From contig JALPQD010000247.1 in the NCBI GenBank assembly GCA_023101885.1, forward strand, positions 1,751,230-1,815,229: a stretch of DNA of 64,000 nucleotides. The letters run 5' to 3'. Position 1 is the first letter of the stretch, and every line of letters begins with the position of its first letter. The position numbers and the translations under genes are program-made. This document shows positions 1-12,891 of the stretch, in pieces. The DNA comes from Typhlomys cinereus. Lineage: Eukaryota > Chordata > Mammalia > Rodentia > Platacanthomyidae. The notes beneath the pieces were generated by a model, which saw only the letters and a program-made list of their open reading frames with translations, made no database searches and was not told where the DNA came from.

Positions 1-515
1 TGACACTGAGTAAGTGGCACGCTCTGAAAATGGGGAACAGGTGTCTCCATTTTTTTTGTGTGCACACACAGTAGGCGTGGATGGTAGATTCTGGGTCATC
101 TTGAACTCAAGGGTGCCTTAAGGGACTCATCACTGGGAAGGGCAGAGCAAAATCCCCCACCTCTGCAACGTCCACATCATCATCTCCGGGGTTCCAAAAT
201 GCAAGTAAATTATGATCCATACCAAACAGGAACTAAGGTAGCACACGGAATTAGGGTTGCTATTCAGCTTGCTTTAAAAGCAGGAGATTCTTCTGGATGA
301 TTTGGCGGAGACGACCTAGTCACTCACATTCCTCAGAGCAGAAGAGGTGGGGAGAAGAATGGATCAGATAGATGCAGGAGGTGGTAAGAGCAGGTGAGAT
401 ATGACCCGACTGCAGAGACTTGGTCAGTGGCCTCTGGGTTTGGGCTCAGGACGGCCCAGCGACAGCAGCCCAACACCACCATCACTGCACCCTTGAAGAG
501 CTTGCCCGAGCTTAC
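1..515 (-). other. Trpc7: Trpc7 intron (start of the last intron, incomplete)
   Basis: Begins at the GTAAGC donor of the CIRB exon and runs off the left edge. I see no terminal TRPC7 exon, no poly(A) signal context and no clear repeat in it. Confidence 0.85.
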
Positions 516-591
516 CTTCATTGACTTCGTCATTTTCTCTGTCCACCTGGGCCTTCAGGACGTATCTTTTAATGAGCCGTTTCATGATTTT
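516..591 (-). CDS. Trpc7: Trpc7 exon: calmodulin/IP3-receptor binding (CIRB) helix (25 aa)
   Basis: This 76-bp exon has a CATTTCAG|AAAATC acceptor and a GAAG|GTAAGC donor, phase 0 in and phase 1 out. The peptide is [20 protein letters not shown] followed by DEVNE, with a split Gly codon at the 3' border. This strongly basic amphipathic helix is the C-terminal site that binds calmodulin and the IP3 receptor in TRPC channels (CIRB), and it forms the horizontal rib helix of TRPC3/6 structures. The next exon should continue with the ELKEIKQDI-type vertical coiled coil and the stop codon. It is not present between positions 1 and 515, so it lies beyond the left edge. Confidence 0.96.
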
Positions 592-1994
592 CTGAAATGG
601 TAAGCAAGTAGGGGCTCAGAGACAGTGCAGCCTACATGGTGTAGCACAAGGTTTCCTTCCCTTGAAGCACCTCTAGAGTCAGTGTGGGACACTAGCTGCC
701 CAGTGGGACTAGTGCTCCACATACCCGTTGAATAGTGTCGGCCTTGTGGGAGAACCTGTGTCTCCCACCTCCTAGGATGGAAGAAGAAGATGCTTCCCAG
801 TGGCAGAAGACTGAGCCAAGGGGAATGGGACAGTGAGTGGTGACTCTTCAGGTTCAGAAGTCAGGGCGAGGCTGGAGGACGAGGTGACCGTATCTTGGAA
901 AATGGAAGTTGTCATCAACAGCAGATCTTTATGGAAAGACCACTTCCATAATGTCCACGGGTCTAACCTTGCCTTGCCAGTCATGCTAGAGGATGGGTAT
1001 CTGGCCCCTGGCTTCTATGTGGTATGCAGATACTGCTCTTTAGGTGCACAAAGCATGCAGCACACATAAGAGATGCCTAGAATAGTGTCGAGTGTCAGGA
1101 GACTGGAGGAGCTGAACTTTGGATTTGCCAGATAGATATTCCAGGGTTCCTGTGAAATCTCAGGATTTAAAAATATTCCGGAAGCCTGAGACTTCTGACT
1201 CTTGTGGAGATGAGCAGCATGGAGAAGAGGGAGGAGCCCCCTGTTCCTCTGTGCTCCTCCTGTCCAGTGATCTGCCCACCTGATCATGCCTAGAGCGGAG
1301 GGGACACAGCACTATATTCTGTATTGAAGAAGCCTTCAGGAACCTGACTTCCGTCCCTGGGCTTTGCTGTGTGGCCTCGTCAGGTAGCTAAAGTTCTGAC
1401 TATGTGGGCAAAAATGCTGTCAGTGAAATGGTAGTAAAGTAGGTACAAACAGTCCAAGGCTTTAATTCATGTCTGAAAACCAGCTGATGTTTCTCCCCAG
1501 GCCCTCAGTAAGGGGTGTCTGCACACTGCTCTTCCAACACGTCACCTGGGAAGGCCCCCCCCCTTTCCGCCAGGTTTGCTCCTTCAGGCCCGTGCTCACT
1601 GCCTGGGCCTCGACTCCTGTCCCTCTGGCTGTGAGGTTTGGGTGGAGGAACAGCTCCTCAGCGAGCTGTCTTCCAGCTCCTCTTCACCAGCCTGGGCGTC
1701 ATCAAGGCAGAGGCTAAACTGCAGCTCCCCGTTCTCAGGGACATTCCTCTGGTCAAGGAAGCACATCAGCTACATTATGAAAATACGTATCATCCCTTCA
1801 GTGCCTTCAGTAGAAACCAAACTAAATCAAATCAAACCAAACCCGAACACCATTGCCCTCATAGAAGGAAATAGCAGACAACTAAGGTACTTATTCTAAG
1901 AATGGCAGAAGCATTCTGAATTTAGGCTGACACAAGTGAAAGGGACCGACTTGCAGGGCATACCCCGATAATTAAAGGTTTCTGCTCTGTGTCC

Positions 1995-2105
1995 TGGTAT
2001 ATACCTGAAATCCCAATGCCCAGAAACCTAAGGCAAGAGGATAGTACATTCCAGGGCCAAGTCCAGGTTCAGGCTACATAGTGAGACCCTGTCTCCAAGA
2101 AGTGA
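1995..2105 (+). repeat. B1-like SINE (7SL-derived), degenerate
   Basis: Shows the order expected for a B1/7SL-derived element: 'tgaaatcccaatgcccagaa', an 'aggcaagaggat' segment, then 'ggctacatagtgagaccctg' with an A-rich end. The 'agtgagaccctgtctc' end is the characteristic right part of rodent B1. Diverged, so probably old. Confidence 0.65.
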
Positions 2106-3219
2106 ATAAAGAAATGGTTCCTCCATTGTGGAAGAGGGAACAGTAAGATTGTAAGAGCCTGAAGTCCAGCCAGACATTATCTCCTGGATGTGACAGGGCC
2201 GTGGTATCCATGATCTCACAGCAGCTGTGCACATTTCTGCAAGACCTGAATGGGAGTTGTCCTATCAACACGTGGCCCTGGAAGGAGAAAGCTCTCAAGA
2301 GTCTCCGCGCCTCTCCGAGACCTGCTGAGGACCCCTGTTGACAGCAGGAAGCAGAAGATGCTTCCTCGGTGACGTACCCACCGATACACGATTCATGCTC
2401 CAGCAAGTGCTCAGGCACGTGCCACCGAAGACAAGCCAGATGAAGCCCAGATGGTTGTGTGGCATCTCTTCAGGAAAGGATTCACACAACAGGTTGCTAC
2501 CGGAAAGTATTAAATGGCTGATGAAGGTTCTGTCTGGCATGCGTGCCACAGAAGCATTCTAGTTCTAGAGAACATGGACATCAGAAGCCTTTTTTTTTTA
2601 CCATGTGGCTGCTTTGTATTGAGTCTGGGCGATCTCCTTGTTATCTTCCACACAGTCCTTTCACTTCGTGAAAATAAATTTTTCCGACTCTCCTGGCCCT
2701 GCCCCCCATGCAGCAGCAGGTACTGCAGATGAGTATATTTAATGATATATTACTCAGCAAAAGAAGACTCGAGTGGATGGAAATGAGATGTCCAGTGGTA
2801 AAAATGGCTGTCCCACAGAGCTCTCATCCAGGCATTAAGGCACATAGTCCCCCAGCCCAGACACCTACAGGCCTGGTAGACTCTGGCTGCTAGTGGTGGA
2901 GGGGAACATAGAACTTGTAAAAGAGACAGCTCTTTGCACATGGCCCATGTGGCCAAGCCAAGGAGGAGAGCACACCGCTTATGTTGCAGAGCCGTGTGAT
3001 CATGAGAGTCCAGATGGAAGCAGTGTTGTTACCCAGGAACACAGACAACAGGAACTTTTGGAAGAAAGTGAACAAAACCGAGTTCAGTTAAGTCACTACT
3101 TGTTAAATGGGGCTTACTAAACATTATAATCGAAGAAATCATCTCTGCCAAGTTACCTGACCTATTAGCTTTGATCTCTATAACAAAGATCACACAAGAG
3201 GTGAAAAATGATATATTGG

Positions 3220-3310
3220 GAGAGTCAAGTGTGACGGCAGGCGGATCAGGAGTTCTTCAGTCCTGGATGACACGCAGGCCTGTCTCAAGCACAGCCAACA
3301 ACCGGATGAA
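3220..3310 (+). repeat. Possible degraded B1-like SINE
   Basis: 'ggcaggcggatcaggagttc' resembles the middle of B1 and 'aggcctgtctcaagcac' its end. The rest is too diverged for certainty. Confidence 0.35.
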
Positions 3311-5193
3311 AACCACTGTTCCTCCAAAACAACAACAGTAACAACGAACATTCCCCCCCAAAATAAACCATTGTAGGCGGCAACTACATCACCAAGATTG
3401 GGGTCTATCTGAACCACAGGCTGTTGTTCCTGGATTTTATTTGTTTCTTAGGGATATGGCTGACTTGGTTTGCCACTGAGAAAGACATTTTAGAAAGTAG
3501 GTATGTGGAGTCTGTACCCACTCACGAAATCAACTCGCCATATCTCGGAACTGGCGAAAAGTTGACTTTGAGAAATGGCATACTTTGGACATCTCATCAA
3601 TATCATAATTCGTTTCACTGTTTGGTTACATGGCCACAAAGCCCGGATTGGAAAAGGCCTTGCAAAAGTAAGAAGCTAAGATTCACGTGGAATAACAAGC
3701 CAGACCCTAAGGAGCTCAAGGAAGCAAGTCCAGAGAGTGTCTTCAAGTCTGCAGCGGCTGCCTTCCCAGACAACACAGGACTCCATGAAGCTGAAGGACT
3801 GAAAAGCTTAAAATAAGCACCGTGAATACCACTCGTCATGAAGTAAGATAGGAACAAAAAGAAGCAAGCTCGCTAATGGTAATGTGCACAAAGGACTTCA
3901 ACTACATGTCTTCGGTTGCTATAGAAGTTCCTGGTGCTAGCACGATGCACAAAGCTGACAGAACACATATTCAGTACACTGGCAGCTCTGAGGAGGCCTG
4001 GAGAGCGAGGAAGGGGAGGTGGACTGGGCTCTGCAGGTTCTCTGCATTTCCAAAAGGTGATGTGGGGCAGGAGCACGCAGACGGAAGCTAACAACAGGCG
4101 ATCCTGCTTTGGATCATTCTGAATCGGTTCAGTGGCTTTGCCTGCTGCTTCTGGTGACAGCCAGTGAATGGAGGTGTCTTCCTGGTTCTTATCCTCACCT
4201 GAGGCTTGAAGCCTCTGCCAGGTCTTATTCCACAGATATAACCAAGCTGTGGTAAGGTAGGAGCCGAGGAAACTCTGGTGGAGCATCATGAAGAGAAGGT
4301 GGGCAGGCACTTGGGCAGTGTGGTGAGATAAGAGAGAGGTGTCCTTGTGAATGGCTGGACCACAGGCAACCAGCCGTGTGGCCCCAGCTCCCTCTCGGTA
4401 AGATGTGACACGAGGAGGGAATGTGGATAAGTGACGCCCACGCCAATGTCTACCCTGCTTTCAGATATCCTTCGGGGCACACCAAGCTTAATTCCTATCC
4501 TGAGCAGACAGCAACCTCAAGAAGATGCTTAGACATAAGCCAGCAGGTCAAGGGAAGTAAATGCCTATGTACGGATGCTGGGTGCTCTCAGGCCCGCTGT
4601 GATCTCTGAGCCCCTTTCTTCAAAGGCCTGCCTGCCATAGGTCTCTTTGTGCCGCTGGGTGATGGCTATGCGAGTAAGGAGCCTGGGGCTTTTCTTCATG
4701 GAATCACAAAGCACAAGGTGAATAAAGCTTTCCAAGGTCATCCCCAGCCCAAAGCTGCCAACCAGCCAATCTTGTAATCACAGCAGGAGGTTCTCCAGAG
4801 ACAAGGCAGGAGGCACTGAGCTGGTGTTGATGGAAGTTAGAAACAGGATGGCTTGGAGAGAGATTCTGATTCATTTTAGATTTAGACATTCACATGTAAT
4901 CAGTCTTCCTTTATCTCAGTAGCCAATTCTGCTCAAGACCAGAAGAGATTTGGCTCAAACCCATTAGGATTTTCTATCTTTTCTGTGACATAATCTATAC
5001 TTCTCTCTTAGAAGTTGAGTAATAAAAAAATCCTTCCACTGACCAGAGGATTTTAGGCTATACAATAACTCAAAGCAGATCAAACTGGGCAGGCCCAATT
5101 TTGTGCACGATTAAATTCAAGATTTGTCCATTGCCAATTTTTAGCCTGTGTCATCTGATAAAACTCTAAGTGCTTTGAAGGGTGAGCTGCTTC

Positions 5194-5209
5194 TTAATTG
5201 TACAATTAA
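5194..5209. other. 16-bp perfect palindrome with paired TAATT cores
   Basis: TTAATTGTACAATTAA reads the same on both strands and offers two inverted TAATT homeodomain-type half sites around GTAC. It sits in a repeat-free stretch (about 5030-5260). Function is not shown. Confidence 0.5.
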
Positions 5210-5789
5210 ATCCTCCTCGCTGCACAGTTGGCTTCTGAAATATGGGCAAGGAGATTCAATTAGACCCATGTCTGGAAGATGCTAGGTCTGTAACTAGCTC
5301 CCTGTGGGAAAGGGGCACCAGGGAGAGACATGTCGCCTTCTAACCTCTGCCTCCAGGGAAGCTCAGGACAACTTTCCATTGACATCGATAAGAAATGAGC
5401 CCCGCGCACAAAGCTGCTGAATGTGGAGAAGAGGGAGGCAGGGAAGAACGGCCTGCCTTTGCGGGATCGATAACCTGCACTTAGCACTTACCCCCGACTC
5501 AGGGGTCAGTGCAGACTGTTACAGGAGCTGACACTCGTTTCCAGAAGACACTCCTTCCTTCCAAACACAGAAGGGCTTTTCTCCTGATTTTTATACGGTC
5601 AGTCTCTGTAGTTGGGCTGTCTGAGGACAGGTGCTCAATGAGGATCCTAATTCATGCCCAAGAGTCATCCTGAGTGCTACCTCTCACCCCTCTGTGCCCA
5701 CCCAGGTCAGGCCTCACCGGCTATTACGTCTAGAACATAAATATTTCTCACAAACTGCTCACGAACTCCAAATGAAGCCACTGTCCTGG

Positions 5790-6120
5790 GCTGGGCTGGT
5801 CGTTAAAGTGCCAGGCATGTACGGCAGCCCATCTATAATTCTAGCCTGGGATGGCAGAGCTGGACTCCCCAGAGCAAGCTGACTAGGCAGACTAGCCTTA
5901 CTGGCAGCAAGTTTTGGGCTTGATCAGAGACTCTATCTCAAAAAAAAAAAGAGGTGAAGGAGTGATGAAGGATGATTCCTAATATATTAGGCTTCCATGT
6001 ATTGCAAATATATGCAGATGCACTGGCACACACACGTGTGCCTATACATACACACATACGCACTTCATCCACACACACACGTGAAAACAGAAAAACAGCA
6101 AAATAAATAAATAAATAAAG
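5790..6120 (+). repeat. B3-like (B2 superfamily) SINE
   Basis: Contains 'gctggctggt'-like and 'agagactctatctcaaaaaa' segments, a CA-rich stretch and an AATAAATAAATAAATAAAG tail. This follows the rodent B3/B2 body and 3' end. Moderately diverged. Confidence 0.6.
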
Positions 6121-6680
6121 CTACCATCCCTTATGTGTGAGTGACAGGAACATCCTCCCCTCTGGCCCCCTCTCTCCTCTCACTGATAAGTGTTGTGATG
6201 TTATCTTCCTATCCTGGGCCTTCCTAGAGAGCTTAAGATATAATCTCCATCCTTTTAGTGGCAGGACTCTTCCTCGTGACTTCATCTGCCATGCCCCTCG
6301 GCCGCTGTGGACCTTGTGAATGGTCCTCCTGAGCACGGCAGGGGTGCGTGGCTGTACCCTCCTCTTGGGTATGGTCTTGGTCAACTCATTTCTCTGTGAA
6401 GCTTCCTCTAGCAGGGACAGTCTGAATCACTATTGTTTGTTTCTTGGGCCTTTGATCAGTTTGGAGCCAAATTCTGTCTGTGTTTTTGCTTTTCTGCCTC
6501 ATCCCCTCACTAGACTAGAGGTGCCTCTAAGCCAGAAGCCAAATCTGCATCCTCGGTAAGTGGTTCAGTGCCTGCATACAGCAACACTACTCAGTGAAGG
6601 AAGGGAGCTGCACTCTGAAGGGATAACACATCCATCTCAGCGTGCGTGCTTCTGCCCACGCTTGGCTCAGGGGTAGCTAC

Positions 6681-6761
6681 CTGGTATCTGGTGGGCTTGC
6701 TGAAAGTGTTATTTGCTGTCAGGCTTTCAGAATTCCTCATGCCAGCCTGATATCGAGTCTT
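6681..6761 (-). CDS. Trpc7: Trpc7 exon: variable C-tail linker (27 aa)
   Basis: This small 81-bp exon has a TTGTTCCAG|AAGAC acceptor and an ACCAG|GTAGCT donor, phase 0 on both sides. Its peptide is KTRYQAGMRNSESLTANNTF followed by SKPTRYQ. It matches the TRPC7 linker between the TRP-helix exon and the calmodulin/IP3R-binding exon. The TRYQ tetrapeptide occurs at both its start and end. It is rich in Ser, Thr and Asn and probably unstructured. Its length of exactly 27 codons makes it a possible cassette exon whose loss would shorten the linker without a frame change; whether this is used is not shown by the sequence. Confidence 0.96.
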
Positions 6762-7601
<840 letters not shown>

Positions 7602-7784
7602 TCAAAGGCCACAACTTTGTGCTGGGTACAGTATTGGTCTACAGTATAAGAATGGATATCTAGACAGGAGTGGTGTATTGTGGATAGCATAGGATGGGGG
7701 CTTGCTCTTACTAAGCCCATAACATGCAATTGTGCTTTAAGCTCTTCAGTCATCTTGGGGTTCCTGTTACACAAGCCCCAGTCA

Positions 7785-8115
7785 GGGACTTGGGAGATGC
7801 ATCAGGGGATAAGGCACTTGCCATGAGGACCAGAGTTCGGATCCCTAAAACCCACGAAAGAGCCAGGGCAGGCACAACAGTCACCTGTAATCCCAACGCT
7901 TAGAGGGAAAGACAGATGACTTGGCAGACCATGTGATCAGCAAGCTCTGAGCTCATCTGACTTGCCTTAATAATAAAAGTGAAGAACAGTCAGGAAATAA
8001 TGTTAACTTTAATGCCACACTCATGAAAACATAGGTGCATTTGCACACATATCACATATGTGTATCCACATATGTGTATAGCTACATATACATAGAGAAA
8101 CTGTACACCCCCCCA
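7785..8115 (+). repeat. B2/B3-like tRNA-derived SINE
   Basis: The head 'ggcacttgccatgaggac' followed by 'agttcggatccctaaaaccc' carries a recognisable tRNA-type box B (GTTCGGATCC). The body mentions 'cctgtaatcccaacgct' and the tail is ACATATGTGTAT-rich. Confidence 0.65.
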
Positions 8116-8860
8116 CAGGATCCTAGCCAGTGCAAGCCTTTTCTTTCTTGCACTCTCCATTGGCCATTTTTACCAATGTTTCCTGCCTGAGGCATATAAG
8201 AACTCCCTGCCACTGTATCTTGCTACTAACCACCAAAGAGATACAGTTATCTCTTAATAAAGTATTACTCAGGAGAAATGTATTTTGAAAAGGGAAGATA
8301 AACTTATTAGGAGAGTTAGCACTATGAAAGTTGTGGATGGGGATATAACTCAGTGGCATAGTGAATAGGTGAAATGTACAAGGTCCTAGTTATGACTTCC
8401 AGTATCAACAGAAAAAAATTATTATGAGATGATAGATAAATTTTTTCTGTGCATACCAGAATTTTGAAATCTAGCATGAGTTTTATATTTACAGTACACT
8501 TCAGTTTGGACTAGTCTTACTTCAGGTGCTCCATGGACACATGTGGTTACTGGACAACACAGTGCATTTATTAAAAGTTTATTTCTTAGTGGCCAGAGTG
8601 CTTTCCTGGGGATGATGGGAGAGCTAGGTTATGTCACTCAAAGGACAAAGCCTTCCTACAGCTTTGTAGGAGGACTCACCTTTGTTACTCTGGTTGTGGG
8701 GCTAGATTCAAAGCTAGGATTTGTTCTTTCTGACAAAGTGTCAACTCTAGGATGGTGACTGGATCCCCAGAGTCAGCAGGTGTGTATTTGCTATAGACCA
8801 GTTTCTTGAAAGTCTGTCCTTTGAGGGTAGTCTCAGGCCAGAAAAGAGGGTTTAAGGACT

Positions 8861-8863
<3 letters not shown>

Positions 8864-8910
<47 letters not shown>

Positions 8911-8930
8911 CCTCCTCCTCCTCCTCTCTG
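8864..8930. repeat. (CT)n followed by (CCT)n simple repeat
   Basis: About 20 CT units pass into TTCCTCCTCCTCCTCCTC. It is directly followed by a minus-strand B2/B3-like SINE and may be that element's expanded tail. Confidence 0.95.
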
Positions 8931-9080
8931 ATGCATACATACTACAGTGCATGTGTGGAGGTCAGAGGACAATTTTTGGAATTCAACTCTTTCCTCCTAC
9001 CCTATGGATTTTGTGGATCAAACTCAGGTGGTCAGGCATGTGCCGCAAGCGCCCAACCTGCTAAGCCACTTTGTTGGCCC
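8931..9080 (-). repeat. B2/B3-like SINE (minus strand)
   Basis: 'gtgtggaggtcagaggacaa' and 'gatcaaactcaggtggtcag' followed by 'gctaagccact' are the inverse of the rodent B2/B3 body and tRNA-like head. Confidence 0.75.
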
Positions 9081-9514
9081 AGGATTTAATTTTTCCAGGT
9101 GTACATCTTTGTTTTAAATCGTGCACATTCTCACTCATTTGAGGATGGGAATCTGGAGTCAGAAGGGCCGGGTTTCACACACTGCAGTAACCACTCTCAC
9201 TTTAGGTGCGCCTTGAGCTGCTTATCCAGCGGTGAGGATGACACTGCCTCCTTCATACAGTCAGCTCCTGAGGCTGGCGTCAGGGATGTGCTCATTTGCA
9301 CAGGAGATGGCTGTACTCTGAGGTATCCTGAACTCAACAAGCGCCTGTGGGAGTCTACTGGGACGTACTGTGAGGCATGAGGTGAGGGTCTGTAGCTGGC
9401 CTTGTCTAGGCTGGGCACCTGCATGTGTGTTTTAGACTGGAAGCTTTGTGAAGGCAAAGGGCATTCAGTCTCCTCATACAAGAAAGGTGTAGCAGGGACC
9501 CTGGGGATGAGGAG

Positions 9515-9700
9515 AGAGGGTGGTATAGTAGGAAGAATGTAAACTCTGGAGTCTGCATGGATTCAAATCCTGACCCTGCTCCTTACGAGTTGGGACATTA
9601 TGGCAGCCAACTTGGCCATTCTGGGCCTCTCTTTTCTCATCTATAAAATGAGAATAACTAAAGGAATTTGTGAATAAAATGACAGTACCAGATTTATATG
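9515..9700 (+). repeat. MIR element
   Basis: Order matches MIR: 'gtaaactctggagtctgcat', 'ttcaaatcctgaccctgctc', then 'ctcttttctcatctataaaa' and 'tgagaataac'. It is an old tRNA-derived mammalian SINE. Confidence 0.85.
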
Positions 9701-11589
9701 AAGCCTTCAATTTCTTTTTATCTCTATAGCCTTGCAGAGTCTCGTTGTCAACCTTTAGTCACTTAGCAAAGATGTATTGAGCACCTACCTTGTGCTTAGT
9801 CTCTGTTAGGGAGGAATATGTCATGTGGAACACAGTCTGGCCAGTGCCACTTAGCAGCCAGCCTCTGACTGTGGCCATAAGATGTGCAAAAGTTGAAGGA
9901 GGATCTTGCATTGAGCCTGACATGACTGGTGCTCAGAGATAAACAGTTCTCAGTAGGCTTGGGGGGGTGAATGTGGCAGACGCTGAGGAGGAGTCAACTA
10001 GTGGGCGAAGTGTAAACAGCCCTCAGAGAAAGTCAGCAATTTAAGAGCAGGGAGAGAGGGGTGGAGCACTGTAAGTCTGATGGAAGGAGGATGTTCTTAT
10101 CTTTTTAATTTTTAAAGATCCAGAAACTCACTGAAATGCTGAAATGAAGGATTAGGTAGAGAGCTGGGGGGTGGAAATGCAGGAAGGCAGGATGCAGGAT
10201 AGCTCCTGAGAGGGCTGGCAAGGCCACCCCAGCATGGAGGTGAAGGGGAAGTCAGCGGCATAGATGCAGGCGTTTGGATTCAGACGGAAAGTTCTCAAGA
10301 CTTGGTGAGTGAATTGGTCAGTGTCTCCCTACGAGGCCTGGCAAATATTCACCATGAAGGTTCATTATGGTCATAAATTTTTGGCATCTTCTTGTATTCG
10401 TGGTTTGCTGAGAGGTGGGCATGTGCACTCTCACCTGGCCAAGATCAGAACCCAGAGGGGAAGTGTCAGGCCAAGAGTGCTCTGTCTACTTCAAACATCA
10501 TTCTGTGACAATCTGACACTGTGAGCCACGAGCTTCCCTGTTCCTGTCCTGAGTTAGTGGGTCCCTCTCAGCTGACCAAAACATGACGTATTTGCTAGAT
10601 ATTTCAGGCTAATCTAACCCTACAGATTTTCCGTCTGTTTTCTCTTACACATGAGGGAATTGAGGCCCAGATGTTAAGAGGACTAGTTAGCAATAGCTCA
10701 TTCTGAGAGGTAATCAAATGTATGAAATTCTTCTTCAAAGTGTATCACTAGTCTACCCGTATATTGTTGCATTTCCCAGAGGCAGGTGGGGTGGCAAAGT
10801 GACAGGCAGCTAAGACTTCAGGACCAGCTCCTTATTCCTCCCGCCTCTAGTCTCTTTTCTTTGCTCAGTTTGTGCCTGCAGTGCTGAACAAGCCACATGA
10901 TTTGCCTCTTCCAGTCCTGAAACTTGTTGTTCCTACAGTTTGGAGTCATCTTTCTAGGAGAGTATGTTGTGGGCTGAATAATGTTATTGGCATTGTTCCT
11001 AGGTGGTGAGATTCCATTGCTGAAGATACCATACGCTTTTGCTATAAAATACAGAGAAATCAAGCTGGAAATGCTTAGGAAATGTCCTCCTTGATGACTA
11101 GCTTTTGTCCTGCAGAAGGTACTATGCAAGCTGTTGGGGTGAGAAAAGACATCGTGATCTTACTGAGTACTGGACCCTGAATGTTACAGTGCTAACCTGC
11201 CAGGTAAGATGTACCCACTGGTGCACTAGTGGCATGACTGTTATGGGGTAACCAAGTCACTTTCAGATTAGGTTTGTGACCTGTTCCATAGGAAGGAATT
11301 CATACCCAGTACTGTAAACCTGGTCAAAAGCCAGGTTATAGGCCCTAGGAGGGAACTTACATTATCATTTCACTAAATAGATATGCTGTCAAACTGCCTC
11401 CTAAATATTCATGTTTATACCCATAGATATAGTATGTTACATAGTACTGTGCTCAACTTTGGGCAGAGAAGCGTCTTTTTGCATTGGGCAGTAGTTAATA
11501 CAGAAACTCATAACTGGTCAAAGTAACAGGATCAGGATATATTGTGTGTGCATTTTAGATTATGATAGATAATCTAAATAACCTTTTTG

Positions 11590-11665
11590 TTTTCTCGTGG
11601 TGCTGTGATTGAACTCATGGTCAACTAGGCAAATGTTCTACCACTGACCTACAACTCCATTTCTT
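11590..11665 (-). repeat. ID/B1-type SINE head fragment
   Basis: 'gtgattgaactcatggtcaa' to 'ttctaccactgacctacaac' is the inverse of an ID-type tRNA-Ala-derived head (TAGCTCAGTGGTAGA... GGTTCAAT). Confidence 0.6.
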
Positions 11666-11755
11666 TCAAGGATCTTTTTTCCTTCTTTCCTCCTTCCCTC
11701 CCTCCTGTCCTTTCTCTGTCTTTCCCTCTCTTTTATCTTTCTTTCTCCCTTACTT
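11666..11755. repeat. Pyrimidine-rich low-complexity tract
   Basis: About 90 bp of nearly pure C/T on the plus strand between two ID-type fragments. Confidence 0.8.
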
Positions 11756-11825
11756 TACCAGGGATCCAATCCAGGGCCTTGAGCATAGTAGGCAAGTACA
11801 ACACCAAGCATCATTCCTAGCTCTT
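11756..11825 (-). repeat. ID-type SINE head fragment
   Basis: 'gatccaatccagggccttga' followed by 'gtaggcaagtacaacacc' is a diverged inverse ID head. Confidence 0.6.
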
Positions 11826-11959
11826 GTGCTTTCTTTTGATCTTTGTTATCTGCTGAAAGAATTGTTTTTCTGTTTAAAAAGACTTCAACACCACTTCCAT
11901 CACTTCTGGAAGCTCCCTTCACTCCATGGTTAATCTCTTTTTGCTTTGTATCTCCTGTG

Positions 11960-11961
<2 letters not shown>

Positions 11962-12007
<46 letters not shown>
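11962..12007. repeat. (GT)23 microsatellite
   Basis: 46 bp of perfect GT dinucleotides, followed by GTATGTATAC, at the 3' end of a minus-strand B2/B3-like SINE. Confidence 0.98.
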
Positions 12008-12009
<2 letters not shown>

Positions 12010-12011
<2 letters not shown>

Positions 12012-12262
12012 ATACAACTGTGCATGTAGTGAGGTGGCTGGGGGACAATGCTGTGTGTCTTGGCTCTCTACTTTATTTGTTTTATTAAAGAGAGAAACAG
12101 TGAGAGAAAGAGAGAGAGATAGCATAAGGCTGTGGCATAAAGCATGTAGATGTTGAAGGACAGCTTTCAGAACCTGGCTCTATCCTTCTCCTACGCAGGC
12201 TCTGGGAGTTGAACTCAGGTTCAGGTTTGTGTGGATATCTTTAGCTGAGCCACTTTCTAGAC
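12010..12262 (-). repeat. B2/B3-like SINE (minus strand)
   Basis: Contains 'gtgaggtggctgggggacaa', 'gagttgaactcaggttcagg' and 'gctgagccactttctag', the inverse of the B2/B3 body and head. An (AGAG)n run interrupts it. Confidence 0.6.
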
Positions 12263-12274
12263 CTTCTATCATAT

Positions 12275-12450
12275 TCTCCAGAAAAAGTCTCTCATTGAAT
12301 CTGGAGCTCACTGATTGGCAAGATTGACTGGCCAATAAACATCTGGGGGCCTCCTATTGCCACATCCCAGCTTTGGGATTACATGGGTATCCACCATGAC
12401 TGCTCTGTACATGAGTGCTGAAGATCCACACTCAGGTCTTCATGCTTCTT
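12275..12450 (-). repeat. B3-like SINE fragment
   Basis: 'ggagctcactgattggcaag' and 'cccagctttgggattacatg' plus 'ccaccatgactgctc' parallel the internal part of rodent B3 in inverse orientation. Confidence 0.5.
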
Positions 12451-12474
12451 TACCATCTCCTCAGACCCCTCCCT

Positions 12475-12585
12475 TACATGCTTTTCTCATTTGCCTGTGA
12501 GCTCTTCAAGGTCGAGGGTCGTGCCAGTCATCCTTCTATTGGTAGTGCCTAGCACAGACTTGGAATACAGTAGGTTGTTAGTAAG
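12475..12585 (+). repeat. L2 LINE 3' end
   Basis: 'gtgagctcttcaaggtcgag' and 'gtagtgcctagcacagactt' followed by 'ggaatacagtaggttgtt' match the conserved L2 tail (GTAAGCTC...GTGCCTGGCACA...TAGTAGG). Confidence 0.75.
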
Positions 12586-12891
12586 AAAACCATAGCAGAC
12601 AGAAGGAACATGTTCTATGAACTACTGGCATGGTATGTTATCTTGAGGGGCCACATACTGATGAGGAATGATATGTGACTATGGTTCTTTCTTCTACCAC
12701 TGGCCCCTTTTTCTGTGAGGACAGCAGCTAAACCATGTGGCTGACTGGCAGGAAGCACTTCCAAAGTGATCCAAGAAGAATGTCCATCATGCAGTTTTAG
12801 CTGCACACTTGAGAGAAGATGGGCTTCTGGTAACACTACCCTCACCGCTAAAAGGAACAAAGCCAATCATCCAAGCACTGAGCTGCCTTAC

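Larger units (their letters stand above)
592..6680 (-). other. Trpc7: Trpc7 intron (6.1 kb) between the 81-bp exon and the CIRB exon
   Basis: Holds a B1-like SINE near 1995, a possible degraded B1 near 3220 and a B3-like SINE at 5790-6120. The block 5030-5260 is repeat-free with a 16-bp perfect palindrome. The stretch 600-1990 and most of 2110-5780 show no recognisable gene or repeat. Confidence 0.85.

Noticed and set aside
1..515. Terminal TRPC7 exon at the left edge
   Set aside because: No minus-strand ELKEIKQDI-type coding sequence or matching acceptor is present here.
3424..3816. 130-codon plus-strand open frame
   Set aside because: Starts at a non-ATG codon, shows no domain and no homology that I recognise, and lies within an intron.
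11755..12156. CV/HT-rich open frames around the (GT)n repeat
   Set aside because: Translations of a dinucleotide repeat, open in several frames.
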